A stretch of DNA of 40,807 bases from Streptomyces cellostaticus (GCF_023630175.1 NZ_JALLIN010000057.1:1-40807), one strand, 5' to 3'; numbered from the stretch's first letter, positions 26,208 through 34,325 are shown. A program made the numbers and translations. The notes: generated from the sequence alone by a model not told the origin.

Positions 26208-28594
26208 TGAGCGGGCAGGCCCGGCTGGCCCTGTGCGCGGCCGCGGCCACGCTGATGACGGCGTGCGCGCTGCTGCCCCTGGTCGACCAGCCGACGTGGC
26301 TGTTCACGACGATTCTGCTGGTCGGGGTGCAGACCGGGGTGGGCGCGGCGGCCCGGCGGGTGCCGCTGGCCCGGCCGCTGACCGTGGCGGCGCAGGCCCT
26401 GGTCACGCTGATGCTGCTGACCCTGGTCTTCGCCCGGCGGCAGGCGGTCGGCGGGCTGGTTCCCGGCCCGGACGCGCTCCGGTACTACGGCGACCTGCTC
26501 CAGCAGGGCTCGGACGACGTCAGCCGGTACGCCATACCGGCTCCCCTCACCGGCGGCATCGGGCTGATGCTGATCGGCGGGGTCCTGGTGATCGGTCTGC
26601 TGGTCGACACCGTGGCGGTGACCTTCCGCAGCGCGGCGCCCGCCGGGCTGCCCCTGCTCGCGCTGTACTCGGTGGCGGCCGGGCTGTCCGACAGCGGCAC
26701 CGACTGGCTGTTCTTCCTGGTCGCGGCGGCCGGCTATCTGATGCTGCTGCTGGCCGAGAGCCGGGACCGGCTGGCCCGGTGGGGCCGCGTCTTCGGCACC
26801 TCCCGCGACCCCGGCGGTCCGCAGGACGGGGCGGTGGCCCCGTTGCGTGCCGGGCGCCGGCTCGGCGCGGTGGCGCTCGGTGTCGCCGTGCTGGTGCCGG
26901 CCATTCCCCTGTTCTCGATCCAGGGCGGGCTGCTGGACGCCGCGGGGACGGGCGTCGGCACGGGCAACGGCAGGGGCGGCACGATCTCCGCGGTCAACCC
27001 GCTGGTGTCGCTGCGCGACAGCCTGAACGTGGAGAACGACCGCCAGGTGCTGTCGCTGCGGACCACGGCCGGCGACCTGTCGGACATGTACCTGCGGATC
27101 GTGTCGCTGGACGACTTCGACGGCACGACCTGGAAGCCGTCGCAGCGGCACGTCGTCGCGCTGCCGGACGTCCTCCCGCCCCCCGCCGGACTGGACCCGG
27201 ACGTCGAGCGCCGCACGGTGCGCACCAGGATCACCGCGGCGGACTGGTACGCCCAGGACTGGCTGCCGATGCCGTACCCGCCGAGCAGGGTGAGCGTCAG
27301 CGGCAACTGGCGGTACGAGCCCGTCGGCATGACCCTCGTCGGCGACCACGGCCAGGACACGCGCGGCGAGGTGTACGAGGTACGCAGCCTCGACGTGCAG
27401 CCGACCGCCGCGGAGCTGGCCGCCGCCCCGCGGGCGCCCGCGGCACTGCGGCGCGAGTACACCAAGGTGCCGGCCCGGCTGCCGGAGGCGGTGGCCAGGA
27501 CCGCCGAGGAGGTCACCGCGGGCTCCTCCAGCCGCTACGACGCGGCGGTGAGGCTCCAGGACTGGTTCGCGGTGAACGGCGGCTTCCGGTACGACACCGA
27601 GGTGGAGGTCGGCCAGGGCCCGGACGCGATAGCGAACTTCCTGCGCAAGAAGCAGGGCTTCTGCGTCCACTTCTCCTTCGCGATGGCCGCGATGGCCCGC
27701 ACGCTGGGCATCCCGGCCCGGGTCGCGGTGGGCTTCGCCCCCGGCACCCCGCAGGCGGACGGCTCGGTCTCGGTGTCCCTGAAGGACGCGCACGCCTGGC
27801 CCGAGCTGTACTTCGAGGGTGTGGGCTGGACCCGCTTCGAGCCGACCCCGACCCGGGGCACGGTGCCCTCGTACACCCAGTCGAACACGCCGGGCACGTC
27901 GGAGCCGGACGAGGCCGTGCCCTCGCGCGGGGCGTCCGAGGCGCCCTCGGCGGCCGCGTCACCGAGCGAGAGCTGCTCGGCGCAGTTGCGCCGGCTCGAC
28001 GCGTGCGACAGCCCGGCCGCCGCGGTCGCCCGTCCGGGCGGCGGCGGCAGCGGCTGGGACCTGCTGTGGCCCGGGCTGGCCGGGCTCGGTGTGCTCGCCG
28101 TGCTCGCGGTGCCGTTCCTGCCCCTGCTGTGGCGGACCCGGCTGCGGGCCGTCCGGCTGGGCGGACACGCGCGGACGGCGGAGGGCGCCGCCACCCACGC
28201 GCTGCCGGCCTGGCAGGAGCTGACGGACAGCGCCTGGGACATCGGCATCCTCCCGGACGAGTCGCTGACCCCGCGCAACGCGGCGGCCAGGTTCGTGCGG
28301 CTGGGCCGCCTCGACGCGGACACCGCGGCAGCGGTGAAGCGGGTGGCGGACGCGGTGGAGCAGGTGCTGTACGCGCCCCGGCCGCGACCGGTGGCCGGCA
28401 TCGCGGACGATGTGCGGCGGGTGGTCGGCGCCCTGCACGGAGGCGTACGCCGGCGGACGAGGCTGCGGGCGCGGTTCGCGCCGCGTTCGGCGGCGCGGGT
28501 GCTGTGGGCGGCGTCGGACCGGTGGGCGGCGTTCCGCGATCGCGTGGCCGCGGCCCGGCCGTCGTGGCGCCGGCCCTCGGGCCGGCGGGGCTGA
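26207..28594 (+). CDS. TgpA-like membrane transglutaminase, 795 aa
   Basis: Membrane protein of the DUF3488/TgpA type with a periplasm-facing transglutaminase core. The first 240 residues hold six or so hydrophobic helices (DUF3488). The transglutaminase domain follows, with catalytic C486 (KKQGFCVHFSFAMA), H529 (DAHAWPELYF) and E545 (TRFEPTP) in the Asp position. A Ser/Ala/Pro-rich linker then leads to a last transmembrane helix (about 622-645) and a DUF4129-like cytoplasmic tail. The usual GYCEQF is GFCVHF here. The start is ATG at 26207; a GTG at 26204 is equally possible, and GGAGG lies just upstream. The substrate is unknown, but wall or surface protein processing is likely. Confidence 0.95.
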   Translation: MSGQARLALCAAAATLMTACALLPLVDQPTWLFTTILLVGVQTGVGAAARRVPLARPLTVAAQALVTLMLLTLVFARRQAVGGLVPGPDALRYYGDLLQQGSDDVSRYAIPAPLTGGIGLMLIGGVLVIGLLVDTVAVTFRSAAPAGLPLLALYSVAAGLSDSGTDWLFFLVAAAGYLMLLLAESRDRLARWGRVFGTSRDPGGPQDGAVAPLRAGRRLGAVALGVAVLVPAIPLFSIQGGLLDAAGTGVGTGNGRGGTISAVNPLVSLRDSLNVENDRQVLSLRTTAGDLSDMYLRIVSLDDFDGTTWKPSQRHVVALPDVLPPPAGLDPDVERRTVRTRITAADWYAQDWLPMPYPPSRVSVSGNWRYEPVGMTLVGDHGQDTRGEVYEVRSLDVQPTAAELAAAPRAPAALRREYTKVPARLPEAVARTAEEVTAGSSSRYDAAVRLQDWFAVNGGFRYDTEVEVGQGPDAIANFLRKKQGFCVHFSFAMAAMARTLGIPARVAVGFAPGTPQADGSVSVSLKDAHAWPELYFEGVGWTRFEPTPTRGTVPSYTQSNTPGTSEPDEAVPSRGASEAPSAAASPSESCSAQLRRLDACDSPAAAVARPGGGGSGWDLLWPGLAGLGVLAVLAVPFLPLLWRTRLRAVRLGGHARTAEGAATHALPAWQELTDSAWDIGILPDESLTPRNAAARFVRLGRLDADTAAAVKRVADAVEQVLYAPRPRPVAGIADDVRRVVGALHGGVRRRTRLRARFAPRSAARVLWAASDRWAAFRDRVAAARPSWRRPSGRRG

Positions 28595-28598
28595 GGCC

Positions 28599-28635
28599 GC
28601 GTGCCCGGCCCGGCCGCCCGCCGGGCCGGGCACGC
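28599..28635 (+). terminator. Terminator of the moxR-DUF58-transglutaminase operon
   Basis: A perfect 15-bp GC-rich stem (28599-28613 with 28621-28635) with a 7-nt loop starts 4 bp after the stop codon. No T-tract follows. Confidence 0.85.
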
Positions 28636-28673
28636 GTGAGGGGTGACCACCGGGCTGGTGGTCACCCCTCACG
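28635..28673. repeat. Perfect 17-bp inverted repeat
   Basis: The arms 28635-28651 and 28657-28673 are perfectly complementary around a 5-nt loop. It abuts the preceding terminator and shares its base, so the two hairpins may compete or stack. It could act as a second, bidirectional terminator. Confidence 0.8.
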
Positions 28674-28702
28674 GATGTCGGTGGTCACCCCTCACGGATG
28701 TC
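28657..28702. repeat. Perfect 23-bp tandem duplication
   Basis: Positions 28657-28679 are repeated exactly at 28680-28702. Each copy contains the right arm of the 17-bp inverted repeat, so the left arm (28635-28651) can pair with either copy. Confidence 0.85.
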
Positions 28703-28719
28703 CGTGCCGTTCGCGCCGT

Positions 28720-28739
28720 GCGGACCCGCGCGGGTCCGC
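28720..28739. repeat. 20-bp perfect palindrome
   Basis: GCGGACCCGCGCGGGTCCGC reads the same on both strands. It is one of five consecutive self-complementary elements between 28599 and 28810. Confidence 0.7.
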
Positions 28740-28760
28740 GCGGTCGAGGCGACGGACGCC

Positions 28761-28810
28761 GAGGCCCGGGCGCCCGGGGCCTCGCGTTCGGATCGGGCCG
28801 GATCCGAACG
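28761..28810. repeat. Two further inverted repeats of the intergenic hairpin cluster
   Basis: GAGGCCC at 28761-28767 pairs with GGGCCTC ending at 28783. CGTTCGGATC at 28785-28794 pairs with GATCCGAACG at 28801-28810 (10 bp, 6-nt loop). Confidence 0.65.
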
Positions 28811-28940
28811 TGAGCGGTCTCCGGTGCCGTGCGTCGCGAGGCCCGGGTGGGCGTCACGACGGAGCCATGGCAACCGGCGACGGCGCGCTCGGGCCCGGCG
28901 TGGCCCCCAGGAGCCCGGCACGATCCGAACAGGAGTCCCT
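28811..28940. other. Intergenic stretch without a supportable gene
   Basis: Between the hairpin cluster and the 28-bp repeats I see no convincing gene. A 43-codon rightward frame from the ATG at 28867 ends inside the repeats but shows no resemblance to a known protein. Confidence 0.5.
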
Positions 28941-29015
28941 GGTGACCCTGCTGCTCGTCAGAGGCTCTAGTGGCCCTGCTGCTCGTCAGAGGCTCTAGTG
29001 GCCCTGCTGCTCGTC
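28941..29015. repeat. 28-bp tandem repeat made from the DUF3040 gene 3' end
   Basis: A 28-bp unit at 28967-28994 is preceded by a slightly degenerate copy (28941-28966) and followed by the copy that forms the end of the DUF3040 coding sequence (28995-29015). Each unit contains codons for EQQGH and, in the two complete copies, the TAG stop. Confidence 0.85.
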
Positions 29016-29384
29016 GCGGCGGCGCTGCCAGCGCTGTTCGATCCGGTCCATCACGGAGCGCTTCTGCCGTGCCTGGCGGCGTGGGGCGCCGCCGGCGGGC
29101 TGCTCGCCCGGCTTGGGGGCCTTGCGCCATCCGGTGACGGCGAGCACGGCGCAGCCCAGCATCACCAGGAAGCCCACCACGCTGACCCAGATCTCTTTCG
29201 CGACCATTCCGGCCATGAGGAGCGCGATACCCACGAGGAAGCCCACGACCGCCTGGTAGACCCGCCGCCGGGTGTACGTCCGCAGCCCACTTCCCTCAAG
29301 CGCCGACGCGAACTTGGGATCTTCGGCGTACAGCGCTCGCTCCATCTGCTCGAGCATGCGCTGCTCGTGCTCCGAGAGCGGCAC
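28995..29384 (-). CDS. DUF3040 domain membrane protein, 129 aa
   Basis: Small actinobacterial membrane protein of the DUF3040 family, function unknown. The N-terminus MPLSEHEQRMLEQMERALYAEDPKFAS is the family hallmark. Two transmembrane helices follow (about residues 42-61 and 65-84), then a basic cytoplasmic tail rich in Arg, Gln and Pro. The start is GTG at 29384, with GAGGAGG 5 nt upstream. The stop is TAG at 28995-28997, and sequence beyond it repeats the gene's last codons twice. The gene converges on the transglutaminase operon. Confidence 0.93.
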   Translation of the reverse strand: MPLSEHEQRMLEQMERALYAEDPKFASALEGSGLRTYTRRRVYQAVVGFLVGIALLMAGMVAKEIWVSVVGFLVMLGCAVLAVTGWRKAPKPGEQPAGGAPRRQARQKRSVMDRIEQRWQRRRDEQQGH

Positions 29385-29661
29385 GGAGTCCTCCTCATCG
29401 TGCGGTCGCGGGGGCGACCCGGGGGGTCCCTTCAGGATAGGCAGGGAATCGCCCCCGTGAAACCCGCCCCTCTACGCCAATTGGCCAACCGGAAGTCCAT
29501 CCTGGCCGTCCCGGCTCGCTGAGGCTTCCATTCCCCGGCGGCCGACCCGTCATGCCGGACGACGTACCTCGATCATACGGCGCAAACCGCTCGATCGGGT
29601 GTCTTGTGGCGTACTCCATCCGCCGCCGGGCCACTGATCAGCGGCGGGGCACCGGGAGCCC

Positions 29662-30432
29662 TCAGGCCTCGCCGGCCGCCCGCGTCTCACCGAGCACATG
29701 GAGCTGGGTGGCGACCGAGTGGAACGCGGGCAGCTCGGCCGCCGCCGCCTCGAGCTTCAGCAGGGCGTCCAGGGCTCCCGGCTCGGTGTCCACCAGGACG
29801 CCGGGCACGAGGTCGGCGAAGACCCGTACGCCGTGCACGGCGCCGACCCGCAGACCCGCGCCCTCCACCAGCGCGGTGAGCTGCTCGGCGGTGAAGCGGC
29901 GCGGCACCGGGTCCCCGGCGCCCCAGCGGCCCTCGGGGTCCTGCAGGGCCTGCTTGGCCTCCTTGAAGTGGCCGGCCAGGGCCCGGGCGAGCACGGCACC
30001 GCCGAGGCCGGCGGCGAGCAGGCTGAGGACGCCCTCGGAGCGCAGCGCGGCCACCGCGTTGCGCACGCCCTCGGCCGGGTCGTCCACGTACTCCAGCACG
30101 CCGTGGCACAGCACCACGTCGTGGCCGGCGCGCTCGACCACGTCGAACAGGCCGTGGGCGTCGCCCTGGACCCCGCCGACCCGGTCGGCGACACCGGCCT
30201 CGGCCGCCCGGCGCTCGAGGGCGAACAGCGCGTTGGGGCTGGGGTCGACGACGGTGACCCGGTGGCCGAGGGCGGCGAGGGGCACGGCGAAGTTGCCGCT
30301 GCCGCCCCCGGTGTCGAGAACGTCCAGCGACTCCCGCCCCGTGGCCTTGATCCGGCGGTCGAGGGCGTCCTGGAGGACCTCCCACACCACGGCGGTACGG
30401 AGGGAGGAACGGGGGCGCATCGGGTCCGGCAC
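29662..30432 (-). CDS. Class I SAM-dependent methyltransferase, 256 aa
   Basis: Class I methyltransferase of the UbiE/CmoA-like fold. Motif I is VLDTGGGSGNFAVPLA (about residues 38-53). VTVVDPSPNAL (about 59-69) supplies the acidic ribose-binding residue D63, and CHGVLEYVDDPA (about 109-120) is motif IV. The substrate cannot be told from sequence. The start is GTG at 30432 with GAGGAG 9 nt upstream; an ATG at 30420 is an alternative. It is leftward, 179 bp after the HEPN protein gene, which has its own hairpin. Confidence 0.93.
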   Translation of the reverse strand: MPDPMRPRSSLRTAVVWEVLQDALDRRIKATGRESLDVLDTGGGSGNFAVPLAALGHRVTVVDPSPNALFALERRAAEAGVADRVGGVQGDAHGLFDVVERAGHDVVLCHGVLEYVDDPAEGVRNAVAALRSEGVLSLLAAGLGGAVLARALAGHFKEAKQALQDPEGRWGAGDPVPRRFTAEQLTALVEGAGLRVGAVHGVRVFADLVPGVLVDTEPGALDALLKLEAAAAELPAFHSVATQLHVLGETRAAGEA

Positions 30433-30577
30433 GGCAGTTGACTCCTCGGCGCGGCACCGCCTGTTGCCCGGCGGCGCGAACGGGGTGCCTCCCCGGCCCG
30501 GATGCGGGGGGAAGGAAGGCTTCAGGCGTGTCCACCCTATTGCCTCCGCCGCCGTACCCGGTCATCGCGGCGGGCTG

Positions 30578-30607
30578 GGCCGTGTCCGTCTCGCAGGACG
30601 GACGGCC
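30578..30607 (-). terminator. Terminator-like hairpin after the HEPN gene
   Basis: GGCC (30578-30581) and GTCCGTC (30584-30590) pair with GACGGACGGCC (30597-30607), leaving a 2-nt bulge and a 6-nt loop. It lies 4 bp beyond the stop of the leftward HEPN gene. Confidence 0.6.
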
Positions 30608-30611
30608 GAGG

Positions 30612-31172
30612 TCAGCCCGCGTCCGGGAGGTCGTCGCGGCCGGGTGGGCCCGACGGCTCCCCCGGGTCGTGGCGGGGCTGGGGCAGGACGGGCTGGAGCA
30701 CCAGCATCCGCTCGACGATGCGGACGAACATCGCCACGTCGCGTATCAGGTCGTCGGCGTCCCGCCGGCCGGCCGCGCCCCGGATGCCCGCCTCGGCGCG
30801 GGCGCGGCGGGCGGCGCCGGAGGCGAACAGCGCACTCCACTCGGTCAGTTCGGGGGCCGTTTCGGGCAGCACCTCCCAGGCGCTGCGGATGCGGGCCCGG
30901 CGGCGTGGGGAGGTCTCGGGCCGGCCCCGGGCCGCGAGTACCGCGGCGGCGGTGCGCAGGGCGGCGAGGTGCGCGGTCGCGTAGCGCTCGTTGGGTGTCT
31001 CCAGGCGGTCGGCCTCCTCGAGTCCGGCGCGGGCCTGGGCGAGCAGGTCGAGGACGGCGGACGGGGCCGTGGCCCGGCGGAGCACGGGGTGCACGTCGCT
31101 CGCCGGGCCGGTCAGTGAGGGGGCAGGGCCGGTGGCGCGGCGCCGCTGGGCGGCTGCGGACGGTTTGGCCAT
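30612..31172 (-). CDS. SAV_6107-type HEPN domain protein, 186 aa
   Basis: Small helical protein resembling the SAV_6107 HEPN family of Streptomyces. After a basic N-terminal tail (residues 1-35) comes the helical domain: LLAQARAGLEEADRLETPNERYATAHLAALRTAAAVLA segments near 43-80, then RIRSAWEVLPETAPELTEWSALFASGAARR (about 94-123). HEPN domains often act as RNases or nucleotide-binding toxins through an R-x4-6-H motif, but no clear R-x4-H is visible here, so catalysis is doubtful. The start is ATG at 31172, with AGGAGG 6 nt upstream. The longer open frame upstream is a shadow of the divergent ABC gene. Confidence 0.88.
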   Translation of the reverse strand: MAKPSAAAQRRRATGPAPSLTGPASDVHPVLRRATAPSAVLDLLAQARAGLEEADRLETPNERYATAHLAALRTAAAVLAARGRPETSPRRRARIRSAWEVLPETAPELTEWSALFASGAARRARAEAGIRGAAGRRDADDLIRDVAMFVRIVERMLVLQPVLPQPRHDPGEPSGPPGRDDLPDAG

Positions 31173-31261
31173 GACGAACCTCCTGTCGTCTGGTGACGGC
31201 ACGGATGCCGTATGTGCCCATCGTGAGGTATGGCACTGACAATCCCTTCTGACCTGCCGCT

Positions 31262-31291
31262 TTGCCTCGATCAGGGGTTCGGGAGTACTTT
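31262..31291 (+). promoter_or_regulatory. Promoter of the ABC/YhgE/TetR operon
   Basis: -35 TTGCCT (31262-31267), an 18-bp spacer and -10 TACTTT (31286-31291) predict transcription from about 31298. The TetR-like palindrome at 31295-31308 covers that point. Confidence 0.65.
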
Positions 31292-31311
31292 TGCACTGAC
31301 CAGTCAGTTCA
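31292..31311. promoter_or_regulatory. TetR-type operator overlapping the predicted start site
   Basis: ACTGACCAGTCAGT (31295-31308) has perfect 6-bp arms around a 2-nt centre and extends to a 20-bp palindrome with one mismatched pair (31292-31311). A TetR gene is the third gene of the same operon, so autorepression is the simplest model. Confidence 0.7.
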
Positions 31312-31338
31312 AAAACATGCCAGGCAAGGGGGAGGCTT

Positions 31339-32229
31339 GTGGACGGCGCGCATCTCACCGCCGAGGGCCTCGGACTCAAGGGGCCACGCGGGTGGGCCTT
31401 CCGGGACGTCACGCTCGACGCGGACCCCGGCTCGCTCATCGCGATCGAGGGACCGTCCGGCTCCGGCCGCACGTGCCTGCTGCTCGCGCTCACCGGACGG
31501 ATGAAGCCCAATGAGGGATCGGCCGCGGTGGCCGGGTTCAGACTCCCCCGGCACATGGCCGCCGTGCGCCGGGTCGCCGCCGTGGCCAACGTGGCCGGTG
31601 TCACCGATCTGGAGCCGGCTCTGACCGTGGGGGAGCACCTGCGCGAACGGGCCCTGCTGCAGCACCGGTTCGGCGACTCCCTGCGGGACGTGCTGCGGCC
31701 CCGCCGGGACCGCGCCCACGACGCCCGGCTGCGCGTCGACGCGGCCCTGGCCGCCGCCGGACTCGATCCGGAGACGCTCCCCAAGGGTTCCCGGACTGCC
31801 GTCCGGGACCTGGAGCGGCCGGAGGAACTGCGGCTGTCGCTGGCGCTGGCCCTGCTCGGCCGGCCGCGGCTGATCGGCGTGGACGACGTCGACATGAAGC
31901 TCTCGGACACGGAGCGCGAGGAGATCTGGGACCTCCTGCGGTCCCTCACCCGCGCGGGCACGACGGTGGTGGCCGTGTGCCGCACCGCCCCCGCGGACTG
32001 CCTCACCGTGGCCACCGGCCCGGCCGGGCGGGCCGACGGCGGCAGCGGTTCCGGGCCGGGCGACGACACCACCCCGGTGACCGCCGACGAAGACGGCCCG
32101 GAACCGGACGGCGGCACCCCGGCGACCGACGACGGCCCCGAACCGGCCGACGGCACCACCCCGGCGACCGACGACGACACCGACCGGAAGGAGGCGGCGG
32201 ATGCGCACGCCCAGGCTGGCCGCGCTTGA
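31339..32229 (+). CDS. Degenerate ABC-transporter ATPase-like protein, 296 aa
   Basis: The fold is recognisable as an ABC nucleotide-binding domain (FRDVTLDADPGSLIAIEGPSGSGRT, then EGSAAVAGFRLP), but the key residues are changed. Walker A at 38-45 is GPSGSGRT, with Arg for the invariant Lys. The LSGGQ signature is replaced by LERPEELRLS (158-167). Walker B reads LIGVDDVD (178-185), with Asp for the catalytic Glu. The H-loop His is absent (VVAVCRT, 210-216). Residues 228-296 are an acidic Asp/Glu/Pro/Thr tail with PATDDGPEP-type repeats. The start is GTG at 31339 after GGGGGAGG. It overlaps the YhgE/Pip gene by 29 bp and shares an operon with it and a TetR regulator. It may bind nucleotide poorly or serve as a structural or regulatory subunit; I infer this from the lost motifs. 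Confidence 0.9.
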   Translation: MDGAHLTAEGLGLKGPRGWAFRDVTLDADPGSLIAIEGPSGSGRTCLLLALTGRMKPNEGSAAVAGFRLPRHMAAVRRVAAVANVAGVTDLEPALTVGEHLRERALLQHRFGDSLRDVLRPRRDRAHDARLRVDAALAAAGLDPETLPKGSRTAVRDLERPEELRLSLALALLGRPRLIGVDDVDMKLSDTEREEIWDLLRSLTRAGTTVVAVCRTAPADCLTVATGPAGRADGGSGSGPGDDTTPVTADEDGPEPDGGTPATDDGPEPADGTTPATDDDTDRKEAADAHAQAGRA

Positions 32230-34285
32230 GCTGAGGCGTTTCGGACGGGGGAAGCTGCCGCGCGCCGCCCTGGTCGCGCTGCTCGTGCTGCCCCTGCTGT
32301 ACGGCGCCCTGTACCTGTGGTCCTTCTGGGACCCCTACGGCCGCCTGGACCGTATCCCGGTGGCCCTGGTGAACGACGACAAGGGCGCCACGGCCGACGG
32401 GAAGAAGGTCACCGCCGGCGACGACATCGTGGCCGGGCTGCGCGACAGCCGGACCTTCGACTGGCACGAGGTGAGCGACGACGAGGCCCGCCGGGGCGTC
32501 GAGGACGGCACCTACTACCTGTCGCTGACCATGCCGGCCGACTTCAGCAGCCGGATCGCGTCCAGCGCCGGAGACTCCCCCGAGACCGGCGCGCTCCGGG
32601 TGCGCACCAACGACGCGAACAACTACATCGTCGGCCAGATCTCCAAGACCGTCTTCAACGAGGTCCGCTCGGCCGCGTCCAGCAACGCCTCCCGGGGCTT
32701 CCTGGACCGGATCTTCATCTCCTTCTCCGACATCCACGGCAAGACCGTGACGGCCGCCAGGAACGCCGACCGCCTCAAGGGCGGCATCGGCAAGGCGGAG
32801 AAGGGCTCCAGGGACCTGGCGGCGGGCCTGAAGGATGCCAAGAGCGGCAGCGGCAAGCTGGTCAAGGGGCTGAAGAAGCTCGACTCGGGCGCGGGCAGGC
32901 TGGAGGACGGTTCCCAGAAGGTCGCGGACGGCACCCAGACCCTCGCGGACAACGTCAACGGTGTCTACAAGCAGGCCGGTCCGTTCCTGAAGGACAACGA
33001 GAAGACCATCGGGGACACCGCCCGGCTGGTCGCCGACTCGGCCATGACCGTCCGGCACAACCTCGAGACCATGGTGGAGCGGGCGCCGGGCGCCGCCAGG
33101 GCAGCGCACGCCTCCTCGGCCCTGCTCGACGCGTTCTACGAGGCGCACTGCGAGAAGGCGGTGATCCCCGACCCGGTCTGCCCTGACCTGAAGAAGGCCA
33201 GGCAGGCGGCGGCCGACGTGGCCACCGTCGCCGACGACCTCAACACCCTGATCGCCGACCAGGACGGCGACCTGAAGACCATGCGGGAAAACCTCGCCAC
33301 GCTCCAGAAGCAGGCCCAGGCCCTCTCCGCGCGCGCCCCGCACCTCTACGAGGACGTCGACGACGCCGTCAAGAGGATCAACGAGCTGAACGACGCCGCG
33401 GCCGAGGTCGCCGCCGGCGCCAAGAAGCTGCACGCCGGAATCGGCACCACGGGCACCGGGGCGGTGAAGCTCGACCAGGGCATCGGCACCGCCGAGTCGG
33501 GCGCCCGAACCCTCAGCGGCGGCATGTACAGGCTGGTCGACGGCTCCGGCAAGCTGGCCGGCGGGCTGCACGACGGCGCGAAGAAGATCCCCGACTACGA
33601 CGAGCAGGACCGCGACCAGCGCACCGGCGTGATGGCCGACCCCGTCCAGCTCGCCTCCCACGACCTGCACAAGGCGCCCAACTACGGCACCGGATTCGCC
33701 CCTTACTTCATCCCGCTGTCCCTGTGGGTCGGCGCGATGGTGGCGTACATGCTGATCCCGCCGCTCAACCGGCGTGCCCTGGCGGCCGGTTCACCGGCCT
33801 GGCGGATCGCGCTGGCCGGCTGGCTCCCCGTCGTCGCGGTGGGCGTGCTGCAGACGGCGGCGCTGATGGCGGTGCTGCACTGGGCCATCGGGCTGCAGAT
33901 GGCGAGGGCGGCCGGCACGGTCGGGTTCCTGTTCCTGGTGGCGGCGTGCTTCGCGGCGATCGTGCAGTGGCTGAACGCCCGCTTCGGCGCGGCGGGCCGG
34001 ATCCTGGTGCTGGCGCTGCTGATGCTCCAGCTCACCTCGGCGGGCGGCACCTACCCCGTGCAGACCAGCCCGGGCTTCTTCAACGCCGCCCACCCGTTCC
34101 TGCCGATGAGCTACATCGTGGAGGCCCTGCGCCGGCTGATCACGGGCGGCGGGCTCGGCCCGGTCTGGCAGGCGTGCGGCGTGCTGACCCTGTTCACCGC
34201 GGGCGCCGTCGCGCTGACCGCCCTCGCGGCCCGGCGCCGCCAGGTGTGGACACTGGACCGGCTGCACCCGGAACTGAGCCTGTGA
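32201..34285 (+). CDS. YhgE/Pip family membrane protein, 694 aa
   Basis: Large membrane protein of the YhgE/Pip family (related to phage infection proteins and ABC-2 type permeases). One transmembrane helix lies near residues 21-42. A long extracellular region follows, with PVALVNDDKGAT near 57-68, the family marker. The middle has coiled-coil-like Gly-x-x-x-Leu repeats (about 195-255 and 395-470), as in related proteins. The last 190 residues contain about five transmembrane helices. The start ATG at 32201 has AGGAGG upstream and overlaps the ABC gene. The pairing suggests that the ATPase-like protein and this permease-like protein act together, though the substrate is unknown. Confidence 0.95.
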   Translation: MRTPRLAALELRRFGRGKLPRAALVALLVLPLLYGALYLWSFWDPYGRLDRIPVALVNDDKGATADGKKVTAGDDIVAGLRDSRTFDWHEVSDDEARRGVEDGTYYLSLTMPADFSSRIASSAGDSPETGALRVRTNDANNYIVGQISKTVFNEVRSAASSNASRGFLDRIFISFSDIHGKTVTAARNADRLKGGIGKAEKGSRDLAAGLKDAKSGSGKLVKGLKKLDSGAGRLEDGSQKVADGTQTLADNVNGVYKQAGPFLKDNEKTIGDTARLVADSAMTVRHNLETMVERAPGAARAAHASSALLDAFYEAHCEKAVIPDPVCPDLKKARQAAADVATVADDLNTLIADQDGDLKTMRENLATLQKQAQALSARAPHLYEDVDDAVKRINELNDAAAEVAAGAKKLHAGIGTTGTGAVKLDQGIGTAESGARTLSGGMYRLVDGSGKLAGGLHDGAKKIPDYDEQDRDQRTGVMADPVQLASHDLHKAPNYGTGFAPYFIPLSLWVGAMVAYMLIPPLNRRALAAGSPAWRIALAGWLPVVAVGVLQTAALMAVLHWAIGLQMARAAGTVGFLFLVAACFAAIVQWLNARFGAAGRILVLALLMLQLTSAGGTYPVQTSPGFFNAAHPFLPMSYIVEALRRLITGGGLGPVWQACGVLTLFTAGAVALTALAARRRQVWTLDRLHPELSL

Positions 34286-34293
34286 TCCCCGGG

Positions 34294-34309
34294 GCGTCCC
34301 CCCGGACGC
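34294..34309 (+). repeat. Short hairpin between the YhgE/Pip and TetR genes
   Basis: GCGTCC (34294-34299) and GGACGC (34304-34309) form a 6-bp stem with a 4-nt loop in the 47-bp gap. It may be a weak terminator before the separate TetR promoter candidate. Confidence 0.45.
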
Positions 34310-34319
34310 GGGTACCTGT

Positions 34320-34325
34320 GACAAT
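34320..34325 (+). promoter_or_regulatory. Leaderless -10 candidate for the TetR gene
   Basis: GACAAT ends 7 nt before the ATG at 34333, so the regulator may also be made from its own leaderless transcript. No convincing -35 is visible. Confidence 0.4.

Noticed and set aside
25652..27793. 713-codon leftward frame opposite the transglutaminase operon
   Set aside because: Shadow composition on the antisense strand of two certain genes, with no domain or ribosome-binding site.
28657..28702. Possible CRISPR repeats
   Set aside because: There are only two adjoining copies with no spacers and no cas genes.
28867..28998. Small rightward frame in the intergenic repeats
   Set aside because: The 43-codon frame has only a weak ribosome-binding site, ends inside a duplicated segment, and has no resemblance to a known protein.
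30612..31172. HEPN toxin of a toxin-antitoxin pair
   Set aside because: No adjoining MNT antitoxin gene and no clear R-x4-6-H catalytic motif.
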